Assembly: GCF_000218685.1 (NCBI RefSeq)
Contig: NW_006763303.1
Coordinates: 620,001 to 684,000 of the forward strand
Reading direction: 5' to 3'
DNA length: 64,000 bases
DNA from: Serpula lacrymans var. lacrymans S7.9
Lineage: Eukaryota; Basidiomycota; Agaricomycetes; Boletales; Serpulaceae
The notes beneath the pieces were generated by a model. That model ran no database searches. It saw only the letters and a program-made list of their open reading frames with translations, and was not told the origin of the DNA. Positions 47,201 through 58,024 of this stretch are shown in pieces (position 1 is the first letter of the stretch; every line of letters starts with the position of its first letter). The position numbers and the translations under genes are program-made.

Positions 47201-48237
47201 AGATCCGAAAGCTGGCTAGACTCATTTGCCCCTTCTACATATTTTCGAACTGGTAGAAAGTGAAATCGTCTCTAACCGAACTGATATGAACGTAAAACGA
47301 AATACAAACCTGATATACAAGGAATGTTCTCTTGCTCAGCTTTTTGCCGATTCGCAAAGTCGTCTGTCATGAGGACTATTGTTGGAAGTTTTGGATTCGG
47401 CCTTCCGCGTATCGGTGGGTTGGATAAGGAGAGATGTTCGTTATACCATGCCGTGGCCTTCCGGATTCCTGAAAAGCTTGTCTAAAAGCACGATTTTAAA
47501 AAATGGATAAGCTGAGATACCTCTGTCGTTTCTATCGTTTGGGCTTTCGTCCTCCTCGCGAATAATCGCGGTTTGTCTATGGAGTCAATCAGAAATTTTG
47601 TTCAAACATACCCATTCAAGATTGCATGCACTGACGAGCTATATTCATTGTAAAATATCCAGACATTCTTGCCTTCGGTCTTTGTGAGTGCCTTTAGACG
47701 GTTGTAGAGAGGTAAAGAGCGGTGTCGAACTTCCTCAAGAACAGTTTGAAGGAGAATGATTGGAGGTGTGAACAAATTCGATTCCATGAGATCCATCTAT
47801 ACGACATGTTTATGAGATTTACGGATTATGGAATCACAAGCATAAACTGGACTGTTCCAAGACCCGTATATTCTCTCAGGACTTGGCTGTATTTCTAAGC
47901 TTGCGATAGAAGATAAAACACATACCTGAGCCAGAAAGACATTTGTGTCCGGTAGGACATAATGGCCATTTGGAAACAATGCATGGTAGGGATCTCCAGA
48001 AGGAGCGAGAACAGGATCCGTCAATGGTGAGCACGCCTTACACTTGACAATTCCACACGCTATATCATCTCGCAAGTATCTTTCCCGTATGACTTGTTGT
48101 CTGTATAAGCCCACGACCACACATGCTTGTTGCCACATACCTTTGATTACCTTGCCTCTTGCTGTCTTTTTGAAGAATTTGCGCTGGGTAACGACCGCCT
48201 CTGAGTGAGGCCGCTTCCTGATGGATATTTCAGGCAT
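44257..48237 (-). CDS. DIS3: Exosome exonuclease DIS3/RRP44
   Basis: Catalytic subunit of the RNA exosome, degrading and trimming RNA 3' to 5' in nucleus and cytoplasm. The start at 48237 gives [28 protein letters not shown] endonuclease domain follows ([18 protein letters not shown], then [21 protein letters not shown] and [10 protein letters not shown]). Cold-shock folds come next, then the RNB domain with [20 protein letters not shown] near 45960-46020 (the Asp cluster that binds Mg2+ is intact), [14 protein letters not shown], and [34 protein letters not shown]. The C-terminal S1 fold ends about 44257. There are many small introns. The last exon could continue through GTGAGT at about 44285, so the extreme C-terminus is uncertain. 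A TIR transposable element sits just upstream of the start codon. Confidence 0.93.
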
Positions 48238-48263
48238 GGGGAGACGTGAGGGACTGGAGCTAA

Positions 48264-48869
48264 GGGCCCGTTCAGCAGCCTCCGTTTCAAAACGAGAACC
48301 GTTTGCAAACGCGCTCGTTTGGAACAACTCTCAGCGCAAAGAATATTTCTCACGCTATGTCACACTATGTTACACGCATTTCAGGATTGTGGATTAAGTA
48401 AGATAGGTGTCATCCACAACCGACGCCATCACATGACATGACTTGGCTTGTGACCACTGGCGCGACGAGGCAAATCACCAACTTGCATCTTTGCCACAAA
48501 AAATCTATCTCGTCTTACATGGCACCATTTTCCTTAGTTCTTCTTACAGTATTGTATTTGTATTTACTGAGGTTCAGCTTTTCTCTCAAACAAAAAATCC
48601 TAAATAATTCATATCAAGCGAGAAGAGATAGCAACTTTGTTTGCCTCCAAGCGTAACGCTTTTCATCACACGGTCACATGATGGCATCAAAGGCCTATCT
48701 TATCTTATCAGTACTCAGTAGTGTGACAAGCTCTTTTCAAAACGAACTGTGTCGCCGAACACATCAGCTCGTTCCGAAACGGGCCCGTTTCGAAAGGGTA
48801 CCGTTTTGAAACGAAACGAGACTTTTTGGGGCGGGCGACGTTTCAAAACGGTGGGTGCCGAACGGGCCC
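48264..48869. mobile_element. 606-base TIR element (MITE-like) with TAA target duplication
   Basis: Both ends read GGGCCCGTTC in inverted orientation. The terminal inverted repeats extend about 31 bases with 26 matches (ending in ..AAACG). The element is flanked by TAA at 48261-48263 and again at 48870-48872. A 3-base TWA target duplication and GGGCC-type ends fit the PIF/Harbinger group; the class is inferred. It is too short to encode a transposase and no significant frame is seen, so it is non-autonomous. It lies 26 bases upstream of the DIS3 ATG and so forms part of that promoter or 5' UTR. Confidence 0.8.
48775..48792. repeat. 18-base palindrome inside the TIR element
   Basis: CGAAACGGGCCCGTTTCG is a perfect palindrome repeating the GGGCCCGTTT terminal motif internally. 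It may mark a nested or rearranged element end. Confidence 0.8.
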
Positions 48870-48872
48870 TAA

Positions 48873-49983
48873 GAATCTATGGCAAAGGAGAACGCCGCGC
48901 CGTGTGGGGTACGGAAAAAGTTGTTCCACGAGCCAAGCTGTCGGTATGTTGGAAAAAGTGAGAAAGATTCTCCGAGAGTATCAGAAAGCCAATTGTCCAA
49001 GGGGGATATAGCGATAAGAGATCAGGACAAGCTTGTGCCAGGTACAGCGGCTTTGCCTATTTGATACCAAAAGCCGAGACAAGTCTTCCCGACGCTCGAT
49101 GAAGAGCAAAAGATGCAATCGCAGCTTTGGGCCACGTGATGTGAGGGGCCGGGTGGGTCCGGATTGCGTCTCCGCCCGCTCGACGCACTGGCGCACACCC
49201 AGGACCCTCAAAAATACACCCAGAGTTGGGGTACAGGGGTTAAACGTTCAGGAATGTGAGTATCCATTTCAAAACAACAAAAAAAAATGCTGAATTGATA
49301 CGAATTATAATAGGTCATTTTCACTGGCATGAGTGCGCGAAGCTCGGTGTCCAGCTTCAAAGTGTATTGGCCAGACTTCATCCAGTCTCGATCTTGATAT
49401 ACATCACGCATGCAGTAATCTTGTCAAACTCAGGCCCGGTAACATAAATATAATCTTTTGCTGCAAAGGGTGTTGCGAACATGCCAGGGCAGATAGTGGA
49501 CGGACAAACTCAAACGGTACCGCTGGCACGCGATAGGCAAGGGGAATCGCCGATTTTGGCAAACAAAACAGGGTGCGTAAATACGCCCAGAACCTGTACC
49601 AGAAAACTGTCATGCAGGACGGACATTTCCGACTGCGGGCCTTCTGATGATGAGGCTGAGCGTGCGTATTCTTTCCACTTCCTATTCCAGTTATCGCCAT
49701 CTAAGTAACTTAGCAAACCCCGGGACAGCACAGATATCAGCCGAGCCTTTTTTTCCAGATCATCTCGGGTGCCTTCATCATCCGGGTGAACCACTCGTCG
49801 AAATTGAGTTCAGCATCACACGCATGAGTAGGGACAAATGGACAAATTTCTGGTACCGAGGGCACTTAATTTTTATCGGTCAACACTGCCATGGATGCTT
49901 TAAATACTTCTCATCGTCGCGTTCATATGCTTTCTGGTGGGTATACTGTCGATTTGCTCTCTTCCCCAGACTTTCATATACGA
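48873..49983. other. Divergent spacer with a possible decayed minus-strand frame
   Basis: About 1.1 kb between DIS3 (minus) and the DUF6534-type gene (plus). Most of it shows nothing. The minus-strand frame at 49794-49420 is listed separately. Confidence 0.45.
49420..49794 (-). pseudogene. Possible decayed coding frame, unknown
   Basis: From 49794 the minus strand reads MVHPDDEGTRDDLEKKARL and stays open for 94 codons to a TGA near 49510. The same frame then continues CPSTICPGMFATPFAAKDY and IYVTGPEFDKITACVMYIK. The residue composition on both sides of the stop looks protein-like, and the TGA could come from CGA. No domain was recognised and no intron removes the stop in frame. It may be chance. 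Confidence 0.25.
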
Positions 49984-52204
49984 GATGTCCCAGTCGCTCG
50001 CTGACAACTTGGGTGCCGTCTTCATTGGCGTCATCTTTTCTTCCATGTTCGTCGACTTCATTTTGTACATGTGTTTTGTGGTACTTATTTCTTCCAGTCT
50101 TTTCGGCATAACCAATTTACAGACCTACATCTATTACTGTCGTTATCCTAAGGATTGGTACATCCACAAAATATCTGTGAGTGCCGAATTCTACACAATT
50201 GGCGCGTTATTAATTCAATGGATCCGACATAGATTGGCATTCTATGGTCAGTTGACATTCGTTTCATGCGATATTTGTGCTTATCATGGTTAAAGGGCGT
50301 TGGACGCTGTTCACCTCGCGCTGACTGTGGATGCTGTCTATCAGTATCTTATCAATGGATTTGGAAATGTTCTTGCTCTCCTTGTCATTGTGTGGTAAGT
50401 GCGAATGTATCTCCCGTATGTTTATCCATGAACCAAACTTTCTTGCAGGTCATTCAAGGTACTTAACCGTTAGCGCACACAAAGAGAGCTGATACTAATT
50501 TTCCCCCTTCGTACTAGCTTCAAATCGCGGTCAATGTGAGTACCGATTTACGTGATATCACGTGCATATTGATTGATGGGGTGTAATGGAAGATCGTAAT
50601 AATCCTTTTTGTCCAAAGGTCATTTTTCTTTTTTGTCGCTTTCACCAATCGAGTTCTCATTTTCTCCCAATTAACTAGTCTATATGCGATGCGAATATGG
50701 AAACGTAAGTCAATTTCGACAACAAAGTCAAGTATCATGCTCAAATTATACCTTAGTCGGAAGAGGGCATCGGCATACGTTGCTACCTTGCCTTGTGGTG
50801 CGTGCCATCAAATACTGTCACCATGTGCTACATTAACGAAATACTTTAGACCTTTGTGGTAGTCGCTGGTTATGGTGAGTCTTGTCTCGAAGTGACCCTA
50901 GTTCATAACTCATACTTGAACACCGCTCGACAGTTGTTGGCATCCGTACGCCATTTTTTCTCCTCGAAACAATCAGATCTTACTGATGCATGTCCTACGT
51001 ATGTAGTTCTAGTGATTGAAACGTAAGTTGATCATACTCTGTTACATCCATCAACTGAGCTTGATCAATGTAATCCTAGCTTTCGGATGACAACATGGGC
51101 TGAGCTTGACACAATATCTGTAAGATATGCCCTCAATCGTCGCTTGACCAGTCTAATCAAGCTCTGGCTGTTAGTGGGCGATCTATGCCTCTTTTGCAAC
51201 GTCGACGGGCGTCGACTTCGTTATTGCTGCAGTCATGTGCTACTATCTCCACAAAAGTAAATCAGGGTTCACAGGGTAGGTTCATAGTTATCTTCATTGC
51301 ACTGGACTGCCATTGATATTTGCAACAGCTCCGAAAATATAATTAACAGACTCATGCAATATACACTAAGCTCGGGTCTGGTCACTAGGTAGGTCTACCT
51401 TCCAGAAAGTGCACCAGGTTACAGGCAATGAAAACATATTCCAGCGCATGCTCAATGTCGGCGCTTATTGCCGTAAGTAGCCTCCCCAATAGGAGTTCTT
51501 TTTTTCTAATGCGATGCTGACGAGTGGCTGGCCATATATACATAGTACGCGTTGATGCCCACCAACTTGATATTTTTAGCCATTGAATTTTCTTTAACAA
51601 AATGTCGGTGGTTATGTGCCTAGGAAGTCATCCCACAGCTGACCTTCTGTTTACAGTATACATCAATTCTTTCCTCGCTATGTGAGTACTGGTTCTCTAT
51701 TGTTATGACATGTGGAAATCTTTACACGGCTATTCGACACAGGCTAAACGCTCGACAAAACATCCGCGAGAGGGACCGTCTTTCGATCAGTTTGTCTAAA
51801 TTGCGTTCATCGAATTATCGCGGGGGCCTGTCGCTCCCTTCTGCCTCAACTTCAGTGAGAAAAAAACACCAGTTGTCGTCTTGATACACTTCTGAAGGGT
51901 TATCTAGTTTGCCAGCCCATCCACTCCTGTGGGAGGAACATTCGATCAAAGCATAAAAATACAAACTATCCCAGAATCTCCTATGGATTCGAAGGATGAT
52001 GTGAGCTGCTTCTACTCGAATTTCCCCAAATTTCTGACCCTGACATGCATGGTCGTCAAAGTTTCCACAGCTTTCGCCTCAGGACGGAAAAACACATTAC
52101 CAGTGGTCTCATATCAACAACTTTCAGCCTCGAGCTGTGTAGGTCAGGGGTACATTGCCTCACAAAGCTGGCTTTTTTTGGTGTATCTGTTATTTATTGA
52201 GTAG
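49984..52204 (+). CDS. DUF6534-type seven-helix membrane protein
   Basis: A basidiomycete-specific type of integral membrane protein of unknown function, usually about 300-350 residues with seven helices. The ATG at 49984 gives MSQSLADNLGAVFIGVIFSS. After an intron comes LFGITNLQTYIYYCRYPKDWYIHKI, the family hallmark (G..Q...Y...Y..D). The next exon gives ALDAVHLALTVDAVYQYLINGFGN, matching the LDTLH...VYWYLI block. Then follow many very small exons (VQSFFFFVAFTNRV, SLYAMRIWK), and the tail reads RLNARQNIRERDRLSISLSKLRS and a Ser-rich end. Introns are dense, some exons being under 30 bases. The stop is at 52204 if the last exon is unspliced, or near 52149 if a GTGAGC..TTTCAG intron is used. 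A receptor-like role is sometimes suggested for such proteins; nothing here shows it. Confidence 0.75.
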
Positions 52205-52719
52205 CTGGATTCCGTGTTAGCATTGCAGTATTGTATCAGAACTTGTATGTTGTATAGAGCTGAGTCACGTATCCTTATTACTTATTATCATACGAGCTTA
52301 TCGTTCTTCTCCGCGGATGTCGCAAAAGCAGTGATTCCCACACTCTTGGTAACTTAAGAACGCCGTCTGGCCCAGACCTGTATCGGTGACTGAGAGGCTA
52401 AGAGACGTACGGAACTGTACGGATCTGTAACGGAGCCAAAGGGTACTCACCTTTGAAATTCAACCTTTGGATCGCGACAGCTCAAATACACATGAACCTC
52501 GCTCAGAGCTCCGTTGAAGCGCAATATCGCACGCAACAACTCATTTTTTTCATTCCGTACAATCCACACTGAAAACCACCATCAACTTGCGCGGCCTCCA
52601 CATCACTGTAACAATAACTCAATCTTCAATATTATCTGAATCTGGCCGTCGCAGGGCCTAGTAACCGGCAAGACCCCTTGCTATATCCCCGTGGTCCAGA
52701 AATACGACCACGATTGAAA
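52205..52719. other. Promoter region of the F-box gene
   Basis: About 500 bases with no recognisable gene. Confidence 0.5.
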
Positions 52720-54851
52720 ATGGGCGTCTTCAACCCCAGGATCGTGGACGCCAGTATTCGCGATGTAACTTCTTGTCTCTCAGATGGCCAGAAAGTCGAA
52801 GTTCTGCTCTATGCTCTGCAGCATCTACCAGCTGAAAGGTACGTTCATCTGATTTCAGTTTGTATTGTACGACTTATTGATGGGGCTTCGGAAAAATTTT
52901 AAGTTCTAGAACGGTCATTGAGAACGCTGTACAGTCTTGTCTACAAATTCGCAATCTACCGTCTGGATGTATAGCTAAGGCACGGATCTTGCGCGCCAAA
53001 GCAAGACTCGCTGCTGGCTCTCTTAGCTCCGCTCAGCAGGGTAATCACCCATCAACCTTGGAAAGCAATACCAAACTCAATGCATTATATAGATTTGCGT
53101 GCCACGCTAGTCATCGAGCCAGAAAATCAGGAAGTAGGCTCCCTCATCAAAGCTCAAAATCTCACCTCAGAGATGGTGGGCCTTTGATCGAGTCATTTGA
53201 TTCCCAATACTAATGGTTCGTGCCAGCTGCGAGAACCCGGTGATACTCCCAAGTTTTCAACTGAAATATGGCGGGAAATTGCCCTCTGTTTGCCTCGGCG
53301 TGACCTCAAGTCACTTCTATGGGTCCCTCATGCACTGTCCCGTATAGCCAGTCAACTCCTTTTCCGTGAGATCGATCTGTACTTGACCAGCAGCTCAGAT
53401 TTTGCAAGAGAAGACAGTTATCTCCGGGTCTGTCTGTCGCATGCTGGGAGTTCTGATAAGGACCTGGATAATTGGCATTGCCAACGCAGTGCAGACATTT
53501 TAACTCGCATCCTAGTGGACCCTTCGTTTGCATCGTTAGTGAAAACATTGAGGATCTTCGCAGCCACCAGGGACGGAGCACATCCGCTGACGTTCGAGAC
53601 GGGTATGTGGGCTGCAATCTCAATCTCCTGCATTGTCGTGATGATAGCTAACGTCGTTTATGCCAGGGATGTTGACCAACGCCTTGCCCAAGATGATGAA
53701 TCTCAGAAATTTCAAATGTTCTGGGAGCAGGCTGATTCTCAATAAGATACTTGAAATCTTGCACTCATCCAGCTCCCGCCTACGAATGCTATCCTTGACG
53801 TGAGTAATCATTACTATTGTTATTGCTATTTTCTAAACGACTGCAGGGCAACTGATGTGGCTGGAGACATAGACATACCTAAATTCAGACATATCACCCA
53901 TTTTTCTTATACAACGGAAGGAGGGAACTGTGTAGCTGCTCATGAATTTCTCTCACAGAGCCGCGACACCCTTCGAGCATTTGCAATCAGCAATTTACAT
54001 TGGAGGTTCCCCACCGAAGCCATCTCAGTTCGCAATCTGACACAGATCGACTTTCATGGTGTTTTCCCAGCAGATACACATCCATTTTCGGAAATACTGT
54101 CCAGTGGCCATCAGCTTGAATCCCTGTCGCTGTCCGGTCTCTTTGAGTGTGCGCCGTCATCATCTTTCCGGCTCTTCCGTTCCTCCCTCCCTTTCTTGAG
54201 GCACTTTGCAATCAACATCTCGGGGCTACATCGACACGTGACCGACCGAGACCTTATCCCTGCCATATCAGAATTTCTGCGCGACAGGACACAACTACAG
54301 ACGTTTGAGCTGGTTGTCCCAAGATCAGACTTGCTATATCGTCGTATTGGTTTCGATGCTTCGGCTTGGGGCGTTCTTCCATCTCTTACGGGCCTTCGCA
54401 GTCTGTTCATCACCTACCCAAAAGATTTATCACCAGCCCTTGCAGCTTGGCTTATTCCACGAAGCGTCCGAGCGTTGACTTTGGATTTCATCTCATCCTT
54501 TGTCGAGGATCCTGTTCCCTTTCTGAACGTATGGTTTTTACTTCGTTCACCTCAGCATTGCATACTGATATCTATGTGTAGCATCTTCGGCCAGGGGTCC
54601 CACCTCTTTTAAAATATGTCGCCATGACGGACTTTCCGTTACCGACAGTATTCAGTGTCGTCGAGCACGGCTTTCCTAATGTACGCGTGGTACGGGTGGG
54701 AGGGAACTTTTGGACTGTTTCACGGCTGGATGATGGGACTCCTGAGATGGAAGCTTGGCCTGCCCGCCGAGCTCAGTTCCATGCAACCGAATGGCTGGAG
54801 TCGCTTGATTGCGAAGATGCGGTCTGGCATGGCGTTAGCTCAAAAATCTGA
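52720..54851 (+). CDS. TPR plus F-box protein with LRR-like C-terminus
   Basis: F-box proteins recruit substrates to SCF ubiquitin ligases. Exon 1 gives MGVFNPRIVDASIRD..HLPAER, spliced (phase 2) to TVIENAVQSCLQIRNLPSG..ILRAKARLAAGSLSSAQQ and on to DLRATLVIEPENQEVGSLIKAQ. These form a TPR-like helical block with the usual D..A.L...P.N.E ending. After another intron comes the F-box: PKFSTEIWREIALCLPRRDLKSLLWVPHALSRIASQLLFREIDL. The rest, about 350 residues, is a divergent leucine-rich region (LTQIDFHGVFPAD, LRDRTQLQTFEL, LTGLRSLFITYP) ending at 54851. Junctions I tested keep frame. This TPR-F-box arrangement is a large family in mushrooms; the target is unknown. Confidence 0.8.
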
Positions 54852-55656
54852 AGCGCAGGACGCATCAGTGTACAATATATATCAAACTCCTGAAAATCAA
54901 TGCACCACTCTGATAAATGATAATGATTTAACGATCATATTTCTTAAAGTGAGATTATGCTTTGCATCATAAAAATCATCCTTTGTAGCGATCAAATGCC
55001 TTGACATCTTATCTGAGTGAGTGCAATGGCAGTCTAATCCTATCATCCGTCGAGTCGTGCTTTACGGTTGTTAGCCTGGGCCTTTGGGCTCCTTGTATCA
55101 AGGAAAGTTCTTCCATTTAAACATGCTCCCTGAAACGTGTGCCCTTTGGACTTATTCTTTCCCCAAACACAACCTCCATCGAGCATCACTTTGATGCACG
55201 CATATCAGAACACTTGTCATAGAGGATCGATCCATCATACGAATCACTTGATAAATGTGTGAATGCGTCAAATATCGGATCCACTGGAAATGGGGAGACC
55301 GAGGAGGTCCTACCGATTCTCACTAAATAGTAGAACACGTTGAGAAGCCGGCTCATCCCCACTGATTATAACAATGGTGTAGATACATGGCCACATTGTT
55401 GCTATTTGCAAATTTTCACAATGTATGCTAACTGGAACGACCATCAATCATTCACCGCACTGCGTGAGAATCGGTACTCACCAGATGGCGACGAGGAGCC
55501 AAGACTAGAAGTAGGAGTCCCTAGCTGGGCTTTGACACCTTATCACCCACGTACTCCAGGTCCACGCAGCGGGTATTACGAAGGATGATAAAGGCATCAT
55601 GTACTGCAAGCCTTACGAAGTCAAGTTACGATTAAATACACCCACGAGAACCTCGC
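54852..55656. other. Convergent 3' flanks
   Basis: About 800 bases between the convergent F-box and phosphatase genes. A plus-strand frame at 55340-55588 ends in a Pro-rich stretch (PYHPRTPGPRSGYYEG), but has no support as a gene. Confidence 0.45.
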
Positions 55657-57579
55657 TTACACCGCCAAGTTACAGGTGTCAAAGATGTTTTCAGGAACCT
55701 GAGCCTCTAAAAGATCTATGAAGTCCTGAAGTGAAACCCATTCTAGATGCTTCACAGGGGTCCCGTCATGTAAAACACGAACAAAGTCCTGATTTGTGGA
55801 TGTACGCCAAACCTGTGGATAGAGGTGAAGCTAACTTCTATTTAATCGCAAGATCACCACCTGCCTCCGTGAGAATCTCAGAACCCATTGCTGGCCAACG
55901 AAGAGGAGCCTTCTGTCCGAGACCAAGACCGGAAGCCAGACGAATCATGGATCCGTCGTGACCTACGTACAAACGTAACTTATACCGATCCTCGCCCGAC
56001 CTAAAACGTCTGAGATTTTGTGCTAATTCCATAAACATGACCCCTACACGCGAAAATAAAATAGACGATCCATCGAGTACAGCGAGAAGTGCAATAACCA
56101 CTTACCAAAAGTCAGTTGATTGTAAAATGTCGCATTTTCAGCAGTATTCCAAATGTAACTAAAGAGGCCATCAGACGTTTGGGGTAAGAGCGAACAGATA
56201 CTAGATCCGTACTTGTATTCCCAATCGCCTAAGAAATATACTCGACTCGCATCGTCTTGTGAAACACAATTGCCAGAGGAGTTACAAGGCAGCGGGTGCC
56301 TATGACACGTCCTTGAAGTAAAAGTATCAAAATAGTGGTCATCTGATAGCGGTGTCAAATATGCGATATCATAACTGAACGAGTGAAGACATACACCAAG
56401 ACGACCACGCATTCAGGTGACCTGTTCCTAGAGTAGCCTCAAGTCTGGCCTGCAAATCGACGTGCTGGGTGAGGTGATCTAACCACGCAGGTACTGATTG
56501 GTAAGCACTGCGAATAGCATCGGCAGTAGGACACGAATAACCAGGTACTAATGCATCAATCTATAACGACGATCAGAAACTAACGGAGCCTCCGAGATAG
56601 ACAATAGATACTGACATTTCTTGGCTGCATATACACAGGCCACGACTTCGCTGCAGTTGAAGGATCCATTCCAAAGAGAAATCCACCTGCAACATGCTGA
56701 GTTCTAGCCTCTGTGGAAGTACGAATATAGATATCGTCCTCCACTACATTTTGCAAGAAAACATTTTTGTCATGATAAACCGACCAGAAGTCCTGCATTC
56801 AAAATCGTTTCAGGCGTAAGGGACACTAGCCAACAAACTTACTTTACCGTGCTTAATTGCATCTTCCAAACCCTCTCGAGTGAGTTGACCCGAGTCACAG
56901 GTCCCATTCCATATTTCGACAGCAAAAGGATGCCAGTCAGGGATAATTGTTTCGTGAAATATGCGGGCTGTACCACCTATATAACTGTGTGCGGCCAAAT
57001 GCTTGCACTCCCATGTGACGGAAGCGTCCAAATCTCTCTCGTTTGGGTAGAGATTATCGGGGGTACGCTAATATGTAGCCAAAGGAGGAGAGTGGGAGAT
57101 GAAGCAAAGTCCCTAAGCTAGAAATATATCATTGCTACACACCTTATGATGTCGCATCATGCCATTGAGAAATACCAGTGTAATTCCGCTGTCGACGTGG
57201 GATGGCTTACTGTAATATTCAGGATTGACGTGCGGAGCATTGCAATAGTTATAGGTGTTCCAAGGTAAGTGGGCGGGTGTTGTCGATGAGTTATATATCC
57301 CATGGTTGTGAGGAATATCGAAGGAAGGAGGAGAGGTTATGTACTAAAAATTCCCAGAACAAAAACACGCATTAGAAACTACGCTTCTGAGCTGAATATG
57401 TTCACTGGTTATGGACGATATCGGTGGATGGGTCAGTCAAATTGCACATGGGAACCATAGCAAATACTATGATGTAGCGATGATGGCAATATTATATGTG
57501 CACCCAAACATACCTGGCTGGTTTGCATGTTTATATACCCAGAAAAGGCCCTCAGAAACGGTGTAAATATGCTGGACAT
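55657..57579 (-). CDS. Histidine acid phosphatase (histidine phosphatase clade 2)
   Basis: The catalytic His motif is split by an intron: MMRHHK | RTPDNLYPNE, giving R-H-x-x-R-T-P. Downstream blocks are FHETIIPDWHPFAVEIWNGTC, GQLTREGLEDAIKHGK, FWSVYHDK..FLQNVVEDD, IYIRTSTEARTQHVAGGFLFGM, and the proton-donor HD motif KLRLYVGHDGSMIRLASGLG followed by LRWPAMGSEI. The final exon gives VWRTSTNQDFVRVLHDGTPVKHLEW and ends TAA at 55657. The enzyme hydrolyses phosphate monoesters; the sequence does not say which. The chosen start (57579, MSSIFTPFLRAFSGYIN) gives no strong signal peptide, and an upstream Met in the same frame (57660) is possible. Joining GSEILTE to VWRT requires a GC-AG intron (55864-55813). 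Confidence 0.85.
55813..55864 (-). other. GC-AG intron in the phosphatase gene
   Basis: Donor GCAGGT after ACGGAG, acceptor CCACAG, 52 bases. Using the nearby GTGGTG donor instead breaks the frame, whereas the GC donor yields the family-like EILTEVWRTST. Confidence 0.75.
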
Positions 57580-58024
57580 ATGCCTCACTTCAAAAGGCGT
57601 TTTAAAAAGCAAGTTCAGCAACCCTAGCGACCCGCATTCAACACCGAAGACGAAGTGCACCTATGCAACGTCGGGAGTCGGACTTCGAATTCCTGATGGC
57701 GAAGTGACCTTTATTTGCATATGTTAGGATCCAAGGCCATTAGCTTCTTCGGCTAGGCAGGATAAATATTAAATATGGCATGAGAGTGATGAACTCTACA
57801 TATAACTTCGCCGTAGTCGTCTAGACCAAAACAGTCTCTTTCGCACTGTACGAAGCCTACCTGTCGATTTGCATTGAGACATCCCGCATCAGTTCTCTAA
57901 GTACACTGGTGGAAGGGTTTGTGAATGAAGAACAGGTGGTAGTACAGTTAGAACATGGAGAATACGGCATAAAATGTCATCAAGTTCGTGTCCATCAATA
58001 TAGCTACAGGTGTCACTGCATTCG
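57580..58024. other. Short intergenic stretch
   Basis: Lies between the 3' end of the permease and the start of the phosphatase, both on the minus strand. No gene is seen. Confidence 0.5.

Noticed and set aside
55340..55588. 82-codon plus-strand frame with a Pro-rich end
   Set aside because: It lies in a convergent intergenic region, with no homologue recognised and no supporting splice or promoter signal.
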